A DNA stretch of 64,000 nt from positions 87,444,817 to 87,508,816 of the forward strand of contig NC_134702.1 in NCBI RefSeq assembly GCF_043290135.1. The letters run 5' to 3'. This document shows, piece after piece, positions 11,825 through 22,610 of this stretch (within the stretch, counting starts at the first letter, position 1; each line of letters begins with the position of its first letter). The notes beneath the pieces were generated by a model, which was given only the letters and a program-made list of their open reading frames with translations, had not been told where the DNA came from and ran no database searches. A program made the translations under genes and the position numbers. Source of the stretch: Rhipicephalus microplus (taxonomy: Eukaryota; Arthropoda; Arachnida; Ixodida; Ixodidae).

Positions 11825-14090
11825 GCAAAAGCTCTGAGATTTGTCACATTTCCAATGGACTGTACGTTGTTGTTGTTGTTGTTGTTTTTTTTGCACTTTG
11901 CTGAAGGAGCGTAAATGCGGCTCCACGAATGCAGTCCTACTTGAAACTGCATTGTTCCTAGCGTGGAAACAATTTTAACCGTTTTTTTCACGGTAGCCGT
12001 GAAGGATGAAATTGTTGCGTGACAGCTAGATGTCGGTAATAGTATTCAAGTAAGAAAATAACATGTCGCTCTCAGTCACGGTCTTCAAAAAAGGGTATTA
12101 TAATGAATATGTGAGTTTTTCTGTTATACCGTTGGAACAAAACCTAAGTTTGTGTGCATTGTGGGAATCAGCGTACATTGCTGATTCTGATTTCAAATAA
12201 CTTCATTCTGAATAGTCAAACAAGAGAGATATACATGTTCTCTACCTCAATACTATACATATTCACTCATCTAAATATAGCTCACGAAGAGAATATTACT
12301 GTATATGGCCAGCGTAATTAGCCTCAAAAGGCTGAAAAGAAGAAAAATTGTACTACACATCAGATAATAAAGACAACAGAAAATGCTGCAAGAGATATAT
12401 ATGGAATGTTATCAAAGGTAGGGGTTGTTTTTAGAAGCAATGAGGATGACCGAACGAAGACGTCGTGCCAGTGTTTTTGAGGTTTTGAAACACCACATTT
12501 ACTGCTGCAATGTTGGTGCCCCAAAGAATGCTCGGACACTGTCAGAAATTTTTTTTGTTGCCCATTTTTCTCAAGAACCAGACAATGTTGGGCCACCACA
12601 CAATTGAACGAGAAAGTATATCCCTTTTGGAAATACGAGAGTGCTCTTTGTGCGGTAGTTATAAGACAACCTTCTTCACTACTCTCGTAATTACTGCGTG
12701 GTTGTTCCAAAGCAAGCATTTGATTTCATATAAATGTTCGTACTTTTTAATAAAACATTCATGTAGAGCTTCGGCTACTGTTTCCGGCTAACCACGCTAT
12801 GCAATTTCACACACACAAAAAAACTATATGGTATTCGACCTGACTCTTTCTTGCGCTACTTCTTTACCCGTAAGCAAAACTATGCAATGGGCGAAAAATG
12901 GTTCGCGAATGCCTCAGTAAGCTCGCGAGGCAAAGGCATCTTTTTCAACCCGTCGCCACTCCCAAGACTGCCACCCTTCATATAGCAATTCATATGCTGA
13001 GAACTGGTACACAAATAGGTGCATGGGTGTATTCTTTCAGCTGCAAGTCAATTTAATGTTTCTCAGGATCGATCATGTAGGTAAGCCGTTGATCATCCGC
13101 CGCTTTAGTACACTGTCAGTCATACGTATATTCATCATATTTCTGATTATCAAACCCAGTGGTAAGCGCTTCTCTTTACCTGTGGAAATAGAGTACAAAA
13201 ATACATACTTCAGCCTAACCTGTTCCTCTCAATAAATAAATCAAGTTTTAAAAATGCAAGCCTAAGATTTTATAATTTTCACAATTTCTGTTTTGAGATA
13301 ACAGCAGCACAAAGTGCGTGGCTAGGGATTATAGAAAACGTCTGCAAGAAGCGTATATTAAAAATTACGGAAACGAATTGCAGCAATGAACAAAAACTTA
13401 CATAAAATTATAAATAGCTGGTATACAAACCATCTTGAAACATAGTTACAATATGTAGTGAGAATGTGAGTGAATGATAATAATTAGGGCAGCACTTAAA
13501 TAATTCACCGACAACAATTTTAAATTTTAATATAAATGTGCCATTGGGAATTTTTCGAAAGAAAGAAAAAGTTCAATACTTCATAATTATTGCATTACAT
13601 GCGGGTTTCAAAAACGTAAGCAAAATTCTTGTCGACGTTTCTTGGCGAAAAAATATGTTAAGTATTCGTAACGCACTATGGTTAAACTACACAGCCGCAG
13701 TAAAAATCCTCCTGTACCTGTGTAACCAAAATCAAGAGGAACGTTTGTTTATCGTCAACCATTTTAGTAACCCAGAAGTAGACATGTACAGCACATAAAT
13801 GTGCTTGTTGTCTTACCCTTGAAATATTATAAAAAACATCGTGATTCATCTAAATTATATGCGCTAGAAGTATTTTGATTCGTCAGGTACTGCGGTAAGT
13901 GTCATCTTTCTATGCTGGGAATTTTTCCACAGCACTGCATAACAAGTCCAAGGCTAAAATTGTTACAAAAGTTTAGTCAACACTTATCAAGTACCATTGC
14001 ACACGAGACACCCTAATTGTGCAATTAGGCCCTGCGAATAAATATGGTTAACATGATTTCAGTACATCACTGTGCACGTGTAAAGACCAC
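11825..14090. other. Spacer with a short (GTT)n tract
   Basis: Nothing recognised except about eight GTT units at 11863-11887. The open frames have no known motif. Confidence 0.45.
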
Positions 14091-14091
14091 A

Positions 14092-14126
14092 CTGTAAAAG
14101 CGGTTGTCTGCATGGAGACGTATCAG
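14092..14126 (+). promoter_or_regulatory. Degenerate TATA plus TCAGT initiator of locus C
   Basis: TGTAAAAG (14092-14099), one base from TATAAAAG, precedes TCAGT (14122-14126) at a normal core-promoter distance. The isolated ATG exon follows at 14164. Confidence 0.5.
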
Positions 14127-14163
14127 TTGCTCCTAAGCACACCTGCTGAAACCTTATTCCATC

Positions 14164-15698
14164 ATGGTAAGAAAAGGATGGTTGCGCTGAATAGAACGGA
14201 ATATTTTATTAAGATCCGTTGCATAGAAAGGGAACTACTTCAGCATACGGTGAACATGCTGTTCTAAACGGGCCACCAGTCGGAGACTTGGAAGCTTTGC
14301 ATTAGGACATATACTTAGCCCAAGTTTTCAAAGTTTTCAAACTATTCGATGATAGTACAAAAAGAAAAAAGATGAGATGTAAAATGTGTTTCACAACAAA
14401 CTGACACATTGCGCAACGATGACGAAAACCATAAAAAAAGAAAAAAAGAAGGGACAAATATATCAAATAATTTGTTGTGAAAAAGTGAACCACCGGGAAT
14501 CTCCATGAATAGGAACGGTCGCTCAACTTGTACTAAATCCTAGAGCAGCGCAAAGCCTTGTCACTCTGATGTATATTGAGTTCGTTTGTACTTATGTCTT
14601 CCTCTATTTGCCATCTTTTCATCTGTTTTTCAACAGTTAGCTGCCATAACGAGCAGAAAACTACTCCGAGAGTTTAGGCTATATGTTCGTGCTTCAATGA
14701 CAAAAAACAAAAATCGTCTAAAAACAGGACGCAGGAAAAAAGAGAGACTCACAGCGCTGAGCTTGTAACTTGCAACTTGCAAGTTCAGTGCCGCGTGTTT
14801 CTCTTTTGTCCTGGGTTCAGTGGCTATGCGCTGTTTTATATTTTTAATGGAACTTCACCGACGCGCACAATCTGCTTGTCTGCTTCTTTTAGTGGCTGTA
14901 CTACTACACTACACTACTAGTGGTTGTACGACTGCTTCTGCTGTCTCCTTACCTTTGCCACGTGCGCTTTCGCTGTCTACACTGGCTATCCCTAGGGCTA
15001 CTCGACAAATATGTAGGCGCTCCTGGCACAAACTGAACTTACGACGCTGCACTTGGTTTCCTCTCTTCATATGGCTGACTACGGACATGGTCATTGTGCA
15101 CCAACATACGGCTACGGACTGGGAAGCTATGGTCTAAGCTTTGGGCATGGTCTGGGTGGGGCAGGCTATTTCACCTTTCTATACAAGAAATGTATGCTCT
15201 CTGCTATGTTCTTCTGCGTGATGAGGTGTCCAATTCATTTGCGCATAGCCTGCAAGAAGATTTTGTGTCACTGGTACACTACATTCACTTAACAAATAAG
15301 AACATTTTGGAATAGTTCTCATTACGGCGGTGTCGCGCTGCAGTAATGCTGAAAGGTCCACCGTGAACATAGTTGGAGAAGTATGTGATGGCGCATACTA
15401 TTTAAACTATTGGGCCCCTTAGTTTTACCGAATAGATAGGTTCGTTCATCACTGAAAGCCCGAAATTTCGATTTTACATGCCCGCCTGGACAATTTTTTG
15501 TGTTTTGCGCACGCTCACATAACATCCAGATGTCATAGTGTAGCTTTTGGTATGACAGGACGGAATAGCCTTTTGGCACTATTGTTTGACGCTTAAAGAA
15601 AAAAATATTTGTCTAGGCAAGGAATATGTGAAATATGGCATTAAACAAATACTTTTTGTTTACCTTGAGTTTATTTCTCTCTTTTCTTGTTTTCAGAA
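14164..15698 (+). pseudogene. Locus C: Gly/Tyr-rich cuticle-like protein with two in-frame stops
   Basis: Exon 1 ends at ATG (14164-14166) before gtaaga. Exon 2, about 14932-15191, reads CFCCLLTFATCAFAVYTGYP, a stop, GYSTNM, a stop, and later APTYGYGLGSYGLSFGHGLG and FLYKK, all in one frame. Its acceptor is weak. The exon ends AAA T before gtatgc. A very strong acceptor (tttctctcttttcttgttttcag, which I shorten to its tract 15674-15696) starts exon 3 with AA, so splicing would make TAA. ATTAAA at 15726 fits a polyadenylation signal. Two stops make it a pseudogene. Confidence 0.7.
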
Positions 15699-15760
15699 AT
15701 CTATTCAACGAAGATAACCACTGTGATTAAAGTGTTACAAGAAGAAACACTTTATATTAA

Positions 15761-16294
15761 AATGTCTTCGTACTGATCTTTGTCACTGTGTCTTTTTTAC
15801 ATGCGTCCTATTCGGTACGTGACAGAGAAGAAGAAAAAATCGGAATGCTTTCATCACAACTTTTGTGACAGATGGTTGACCAAACTAAATCATAGTTCGA
15901 ACTTGCCGAAAGCTCTCACCACAATCTTTCACACCAGCATAAGGACACAGTACCTAAAGACTTAGAAACAAAAATGCACGATACAAGCATACAATGTCTG
16001 CTCAAGTATGTTTCTGATCAGTACAGGCAAATCACTTATTGTGATCTTTGCAGTGGTATTTTAATAACTAGGTATAGTGTAATTGGCAAAACCTAATTTT
16101 TGATACGGCAGTTTTGTTTAGTAGCTCCTCAATGCAAGGTAGTGCTTAAAATTGATCATCATCAAGAGCAGAATAAGCAACCCATTGTGATTGAGATACT
16201 CAGTTCCAAAAATTTATCGTTATATATCGAGTATCAGTCAACATAAACTGCTTTTTGTTCACTGGAAACACCTTAAGGGAATGCTATGTACATC
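15761..16294. other. Spacer without recognisable features
   Basis: AT-rich; no motif recognised. Confidence 0.45.
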
Positions 16295-16534
16295 TTGATT
16301 GATTTATATGTGGAGCTTAACGTCCCAAAACCACCATATGATTATGAGAGACGCCATAGTGGAGGGCTTCGGAAATTTCGACCACCTGGGGTTCTTTAAC
16401 GTGCACCCAAATCTCAGCACACGGGCCTACATTTCCGCCTCCATAGAAAATGCAGCCGCCGCAGCCGGGATTCAAACCCGTGACCTGTGGGTCAGCAGCC
16501 AAGTACCTCAGCCACTAGACCACCACGGCGGGGC
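16295..16534 (-). mobile_element. Ruka-like tRNA-derived SINE, full length
   Basis: On the minus strand it starts ccccgccgtggtggtctagt, with an A-box-like head and a B box (GGTTTGAATCCCGG). The conserved body follows: ggaggcggaaatgtaggccc, ggtgcacgttaaagaacccc, ccctccactatggcgtctct, ggttttgggacgttaa. It ends in atcaatcaa. The same structure recurs at 30153, 35391 and 40069. SINEs of this type are known from ixodid ticks; the Ruka name is from memory and was not checked. Confidence 0.88.
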
Positions 16535-17453
16535 GCTTTGTACATCTTGCGAACCAAATTACAATGCAGTACTTCTGTGTACACTTTAAACCTTTGTTCT
16601 CAAAGTTACATCTTATAGGCGTAACCAAATCATGTATTACACCGCTCTTATCTCACCACGTCACGTTCCTGCATTTCTTGTTAACTCAAATATTCAGTAT
16701 TTAAGAAAATGATACTAGTTACACCATTCCAAATTTTTTGAATAACGGCCTATAAAGACAATCACTGGTTCTGAATAGCCGAACTGCTTTCGGAGCTATT
16801 TTTATTCGGTGGTCTTCTTCGTGAATGTCGTCATTCATGAAATATGAAAACTTAGTAGATATACTACGCTTACGACAAAGTTGCTAGCTCACCAGGGAAA
16901 ACAGTAGAGCTATGCAGAATAGTATGCGTCGTATATACAAGTTATAGCAGCAGGAATTTGAAGACTATCTTCAGGGCAAAACACTTAGACGGCTCGTGGG
17001 AAGGATCTTGGCAAAACGTTAGCGTGTTAAACGTAAAGAAACGGACAGTAGCACCTCCGATGCCCGAGCGCTCAGTAAGTGCGCTGTGAGATGGCCTCTT
17101 CCGAACGCGGTAGGCGCTGTATCGTAGAGCCAAATGCATAACGCAAGTTTCGTGCACAGCAAATTTTTTCTGCATAGGTTGAGAACAGCTCTTATCGTCC
17201 TGTAAGTAGTTAGTTGTTATGCATAGGCTGAGAAAGGCTCTTATGGTCTTGTAATTAGTTAGTTGTAATGCGGGGAGGAAGACCACCTCTTTCTTTCTGT
17301 GTCAAAGCAAAAGACGAGTGCCTAAGGCACGTGCTTGAACGAGCACCGTTATCAGAGTAAAACTGGCACGTGTGTTTTAAAGTAGTGGAGCAGAAACAAC
17401 ACGGCGCACGTTTTCAGAATTTAGTTTTTACTTAAAGCCGTCGCCTAGCATTT
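16535..17453. other. Spacer without recognisable features
   Basis: No gene or repeat recognised. A small direct repeat (gcataggttgagaa, cttatcgtcctgtaa and near copies) occurs at about 17174-17260. Confidence 0.4.
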
Positions 17454-17454
17454 T

Positions 17455-17500
17455 TCAGTTTGTTAAGGGCTCTGGACGTCAAGGAAGCTGCAAATGGTGA
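17455..17500 (+). other. Orphan exon-1-like sequence of the cuticle-like family
   Basis: TCAGT (17455-17459), a 35-nt leader and ATG|gtgagt (17494-17496 plus donor) match the first exon of the family. No matching exon 2 was found downstream within 7 kb, so it is either a chance match or a relic. Confidence 0.3.
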
Positions 17501-17566
17501 GTATGATACGCCTAATCGATATTAGAAAATGAAAATGAGTGACACTTAGCTGTCGGACATCACGAC

Positions 17567-17824
17567 GTGGGAAGTCGAGATGGTTTCCTGAAAACGAACG
17601 TCAGCGAATGGTACACTTCCTATTTGTCTTATTCGATGGAATTATTTATGAGAACTTGGCTTCCGAGGCGAGCGAAAAACCTCCTCGTATGGAACCTGTT
17701 TTTCAAGAGCCGCTGCCAGGAACGGGTGGCGAATATATTATACAGTCGCGCCCGGATCATCCCGACACTTCAGGAGCGTGGCTTTCTCCGGCTGCTTGGA
17801 TGCACGTGCACTGAATTTCGTTGA
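17567..17824 (+). other. Unrecognised open frame (85 aa)
   Basis: A plus-strand frame of higher GC content than its surroundings encodes a basic, Arg/Leu-rich stretch (LPRRAKNLLVWNLFFKSR, ERGFLRLLGC). I know no family for it. It could be a repeat-element remnant. No splice or promoter support is visible. Confidence 0.2.
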
Positions 17825-19165
17825 ATATTACTTGACATCTTCCAGGGAAGCGTAAAGCCTACAACTGAAGTTGGGTGAAAATATTCTTGAATTCGGTGTA
17901 TATGCCTATATATAGCTTGATGGCAAATGTCGCTCCTGATGATTACGGTTTATATTGTGAAGAGCCTTACGTCTAGAAAAAAGACTATATAGCTTTGGTT
18001 TCAGTCAACTCTTGTTAGGTTTGAATATGGCGTATTGTTTTTATCAATATTAACGCTTTAAATTTTGTAGAGAAAGAATCTCTTGCTTTCTTGAATGGTA
18101 TTTCACGTAACTAGGACAACTTTTTTTGAGAAGAAAGCTATACATTGAGAGGAACTTTGTAAAGACTCGTGCACAAAGTCTGCCATTGAGAGGGGAAACT
18201 TCTGGCAGAACTAGAAAGCGCCAAACAAAAGCACTGAGAGTACCGGCTACACCGATGAAGTTCTTAAACTACCAAGTCTTAAAATAGAACAGAAGTACAA
18301 AAAAATACGGGTACGGTAAATTCCTGCACGACCATTCATGTAGGTAGTTTGTGGACAGTGTAGAGTGAAATAGCGGTAAAAGCTTATCAATATGTCGTGT
18401 GCACGCGGTATTGCTTCGCCGTGTGTCAAGCGCCGCTGACAAGGCGATTCTGTATATTTTTGCTGGAACATCATTGCTGGTAGTTGACCCATCTATGCTT
18501 AGTTGTTAGCAAAAAAAAAAAGCCATCTGCATTCATTCGCCTGTACTGCTGTTCTTTCGTCAGACCCAACACTGGTACTGTACACGAGTTGGAGTAAAGG
18601 AACGGGAGCAATGGCGTGAAAAACTTGACACTTCTCGCGTAGCCACAAACTTTGTTTGAAACGGGGGTGGGGGTGATTTTGTCATACTTTATGTATGGTC
18701 GTGCGTATGTTTGCTCGTGTGCATGTATATATAAGCACTGACGCAAGCGAAATTCAAAATTTCTTGGGTGGATTGAACACTTAACCCTACACTCCACTTA
18801 ACTGCACCACTGCTTCGCGTCGTATACTTCTCTCATACTGGCGGTGCCAGGTAATGATAATTGGTACAATACTGGTGGTATCAATACCACTCTTTTTGAG
18901 ACCAGCGGGAAAGTTCTTTAGGTGTAACCACGCAACTGTGGAGACTGATACCGTTTGTAACGCACAATAGAACGGCCGGGCAGGGAGGGGTATTGGCAGT
19001 ATAAAGTTAGGTTCTGTACGATGGCAAAGCGAATTGCCCATATTACAGGAACTGTTGTTTGGAAAAGGTGTCGATACAGTGCACCTTCCTACGAAGACAC
19101 CAACTCCGCTATTCTAGACGTGGCATCTCTGGTCGCAGCCGCTGCGCGGTATTGCGATCTGCGCT

Positions 19166-19245
19166 GAGACAGTTCTGATATGTGGAGTATAACGTCCCAG
19201 AACAACCATATGATTATGAGAGACGCAGAATCCGAGACAGTTCTG
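19166..19245 (-). mobile_element. 5'-truncated Ruka-like SINE with 12-bp target duplication
   Basis: Only about 50 bp of the SINE 3' end remain (tgtggagtataacgtcccag, then tgattatgagagacgca). It is bordered by gagacagttctg at 19166-19177 and again at 19234-19245, a direct target-site duplication typical of LINE-mediated insertion. Confidence 0.85.
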
Positions 19246-20460
19246 GCAGACTGACCACACCTTACCGCAGCACTGCCATTTACGGCTGTCAAGTCGATCG
19301 ACGCATCGTCGTTGACAGGCCTCAAAAACTGTCCTATTAATCTGCGCTACTTCAGTGGGACTGGAGGCACAGCAGCCTCCGTGTTTAAAGAGCGCTGTAC
19401 GCGATGAGTCGGGACCATAGCTCAGTAGAGTTTTCCATACTCTTAATGCTTTATGAGATATGGTGTGCATATACAATTGAATAACTGATCTACAAATATG
19501 TCGTGTGATGCCGTGTATCCAGCTGACTAAACCTAAATCGCAGCCAACAAAATACAACACTTTTAACCATAAAGAGCAAACCAACACTATATAAAAAAAC
19601 ATGAGCAATCTAATCGCGTTGTATAACTGTCCGTTCAAGCGCACGAATAAACAGAAAGCAGGAGATGACAAGTGTCCGTCCTCTCTTCCTTTCTGTTTAT
19701 TCGTACGCTTGAACTGACAGTTATACTATGCATATCCAACTAGCCCTACTTTCGATTTTGTTGTGATCTAACCACGTCAAAGTTTGAGAAGTGTGACGGG
19801 AAATCATCAGGTGCATTGAAGTCTCGGGCCTTTGCAGATTCGGTCAAAAGCATTTTTAATCGCCTATGCTCTTACTTACAAGGAGGAGCTTAGTCATAAA
19901 ACAGCTTGCATTCAGGATTCATAGTAGGAGGAGCTCCAATTATAACACATTGTGCCACGTATATTTTATTTATTTTATTTTGTACAATACTGCAGAGCAC
20001 GAAAGGACGTACATTAACAGACGCAATAAACTAAAAGATCATAATTTTCTCCGTAGCAAAGGTGAAGAAGATATTATTAAATTCCACTCTGCAATTGTTC
20101 GAAGGAAAAGTGAATGTTTATATAAATTTGCTCTTGCAAATACAGGTTTGATGCAATGGCTGTGCTTGTGACGTGAGACATGACCGATGTGTTTATGAAA
20201 GTAATCGTGATAGTTTATTCCGGGCTTACCAAAATAAACCGAAGATAAAAGATTTATGCGCGACTGTTTTGTTTTTTCATATAGTGGCTGAAATTCGGTC
20301 ATCTGTAGCATACCTTACGGTGAATGAAGGCGTTTGAAACATTTGAAACAAAAATTAAAGTATGTAATATAATAACATGCAGCAAGAATATTGCAACCAA
20401 ATTTGTTTTAAATTCTCGGTGTTTCGTAGCCTACCGGTTCGTTCTAGGCGGATGCGAATG
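19246..20460. other. Spacer with an unrecognised Cys-rich open frame
   Basis: The minus-strand frame crossing 19230-19400 contains HGGCCASS, FEACQRRCVD, WQCCGKV and VCQNC. A gtaagg donor follows the GC of the CC pair. It might be an exon of a small Cys-rich secreted protein, but nothing else supports this. The rest of the stretch shows nothing. Confidence 0.25.
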
Positions 20461-20465
20461 AGTGA

Positions 20466-20520
20466 ACACAGCAGTGCCTAAATAAGCTTTTGGCGCTTTA
20501 ACATACGAACGGAATGGTGA
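20466..20520 (+). other. Second orphan exon-1-like sequence
   Basis: A cagcagtg initiator-like motif, a 40-nt leader and ATG|gtgagt (20514-20516) resemble exon 1 of loci D and F. No TATA box at the right distance and no exon 2 were found. Confidence 0.3.
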
Positions 20521-20999
20521 GTAGATACTTTTTGCGACTCTATGCACTAAAGCGCGAAAAAAAAAACTAATGCCTAACAGAACTCCTTACGCATTTACCA
20601 GGATGATTTGAAGTTGGAAACGAACTTCTTTTTCTTTTAGGTCGTTGAATGAGGGAATAGACAACACAAGCCAAGACTTCACATCCGGATTTTCTCACCG
20701 CTCAAAGGAACAAGGTAGAACGGCATCCTGTGGGGTTGGTTGTATAACGTCATACCAAAATTTGTTATTTCATGATGACGTCAAAAACTTTATGCGTCAC
20801 TCATCCACGACGCCATGAGATAGTCGCTGCTGAGAGTCAAAATCTTTTTGATGAGGCAGTGAATGTTGTCGCCTTAAAAAACAAAATAAAAAATTGGCTG
20901 ATTGACGTACATTGTGAATCGATGATATGCGAGGCACGAATGAGAAATGTTGATTTGTCACTTTAAAAGCAGCACAACGTTACGAGATGGAGGTAAATG

Positions 21000-22473
21000 A
21001 TGCCGTCCATGACTTCCATGTCATGATTATCATGCTTGAATGTGTCGTATACCTTCTCATTTATTCCCGTCACGTCATATCAAATTTAGTATATGTAAAG
21101 CTAGCGAAACGGCCGTGAACACGCTATGAGCGTGGTATGTTGTTGTGTTCTTACATGACACGCTTGTCAGGATTATCATGTTTGCACCAGTCATATATTC
21201 TGTCATCGATTGATGTCACGTAACACCAAATTTTGTATATGCGGAGCTAGCAAAACCGCCGCGAGCGCACTATGAAGGGCCCAATATACTCCAATGCAGC
21301 GTTGACGCGCGCGCACGCTGGGCACAGTGACGCTACCTTAGCAAGACGCGAGCACGCTATAGTTTGACGCCAGGCGCGACCAACGTCCGCCGGCGCGGCC
21401 CGACGGCAGCAGACGCAAAATGCGACATGCTACATTTTGCGCCGGTGCGTTACCCAGACAACACTGCGTCTCCGTGTTTTCGACGGAGGGACGGCGGACA
21501 CGCTGAAACGCGCAGGCGTCACAGCAACGCAGCGCAGCGCGTGCCTGCGAAAATATGGCAGGACCGGCGCCTGGCTTGGCAACGCTGGCGTGCTGCGACG
21601 AAATGAACGCCAGCGTGCATGCGCACCACGTCACGTCGAAATGCTTGGCGCTTTGACTGTGGCATGTAGTCAAGTTCTCACATGACACGCGTCTCATGAT
21701 TATCTTGTTTGCACCAGTCAAACACCTTCCTCATCCATTGACGTCACGTAATACCAAATTTGTCATATGTGAAGCTAGCGAAACGGCCGCGAGGACATCA
21801 TCAGTGTAGCATGTAATCATGTTTTTACATGACACGCATGTCATGATTATCATGTTTGGATGTGTCATTTACTTATGTCGTCCTTTCGCGTCACGTAATA
21901 GTGTGTTTGGTACATGTGAAGCTAGTAAAACAGCCGCGAGCGCATCATAGGCGTAGCATGTAGTCATGTTGTTTACATGACACGAATCTCATGTTTATCG
22001 TCTTTGCACCAGTATCATGCCTTCGTCATCCATTCACGTCCTATAATACCAAATTTGTTATAAGAGAAGCTAGCGAAACGGCCGCCGGCGCAAATGAGCG
22101 TGGCATGTAGTCATGTTGTCGCATGACACGCAACTCATGATTATCATGTTTCCACCAGTCACGCACCTTCGTCATCCATTCACGTACCGTTAATGAAATA
22201 TGGTATATGTGACGCTAGCGAAACGGCCGCCAGCGCATTATGAGCGTGGCATGTAGTCATGTTGTTACATGAAAGCATGTAATAATTTTCATGTTAGGGT
22301 CTGTTGCTTGTGTTCGCCATGAATCCATGTCATACAATACCCGTTTTGCAACATGCCATGTGAACGAAACCACCGCAAGAGCTACAGGACCATGAGATGT
22401 AAATCATGACATTCATGACACACATGCTCTGATTTTCATGTTGTGACTAGTCACGTACGTTCTCCCTACAGTC
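21000..22473 (+). repeat. Array of about eight 147-bp tandem units
   Basis: The marker catgacacg starts at 21154, 21681, 21828, 21976 and 22122, with a variant at 22268. Successive spacings in the uninterrupted part are 147, 148, 146 and 146 bp. Each unit also contains gctagcgaaacggccgc, gcgtggcatgtagtcatgt and tcatgattatcatgtt. One unit precedes 21154 and a degenerate one follows 22268. An insert splits the array at about 21276-21659. The right edge runs into the GATA-type element end. Confidence 0.85.
21276..21659. mobile_element. GC-rich insert within the 147-bp array
   Basis: About 384 bp of GC-rich, CpG-rich sequence interrupts a unit after cactatga and ends before gtggcatgtagtc. It contains a 9-bp inverted repeat, cgcaaaatg ... 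cattttgcg, near 21415-21443. Open frames on both strands are explained by GC content. It is probably a dispersed repeat of unknown class. Confidence 0.5.
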
Positions 22474-22610
22474 ATGTTAAGCCATACCAAGTTGGGTATC
22501 CATACCATAATTGAAACAGCCAGGAGAGCTAAATGTTGTAGGCGGCTAGATAGATAGATACGCTCAAAACCGCCGAAGTTCACTAAGAAATGCTTCGCAT
22601 TTAAAAAAAG
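22474..22610 (+). repeat. Repeat-element end with a short (GATA)3-4 tract
   Basis: It matches the flanks of the expanded GATA tract at 3676-4008, including gccaggagag, ttgtaggcggctagatagat and gaaatgcttcgcattt. It directly continues the 147-bp array, suggesting array and terminus belong to one element. Confidence 0.7.

Noticed and set aside
21338..21721. 127-residue minus-strand and 80-82-residue plus-strand frames
   Set aside because: They overlap in several frames inside the GC-rich insert, where stop codons are rare by composition; no motif was found.
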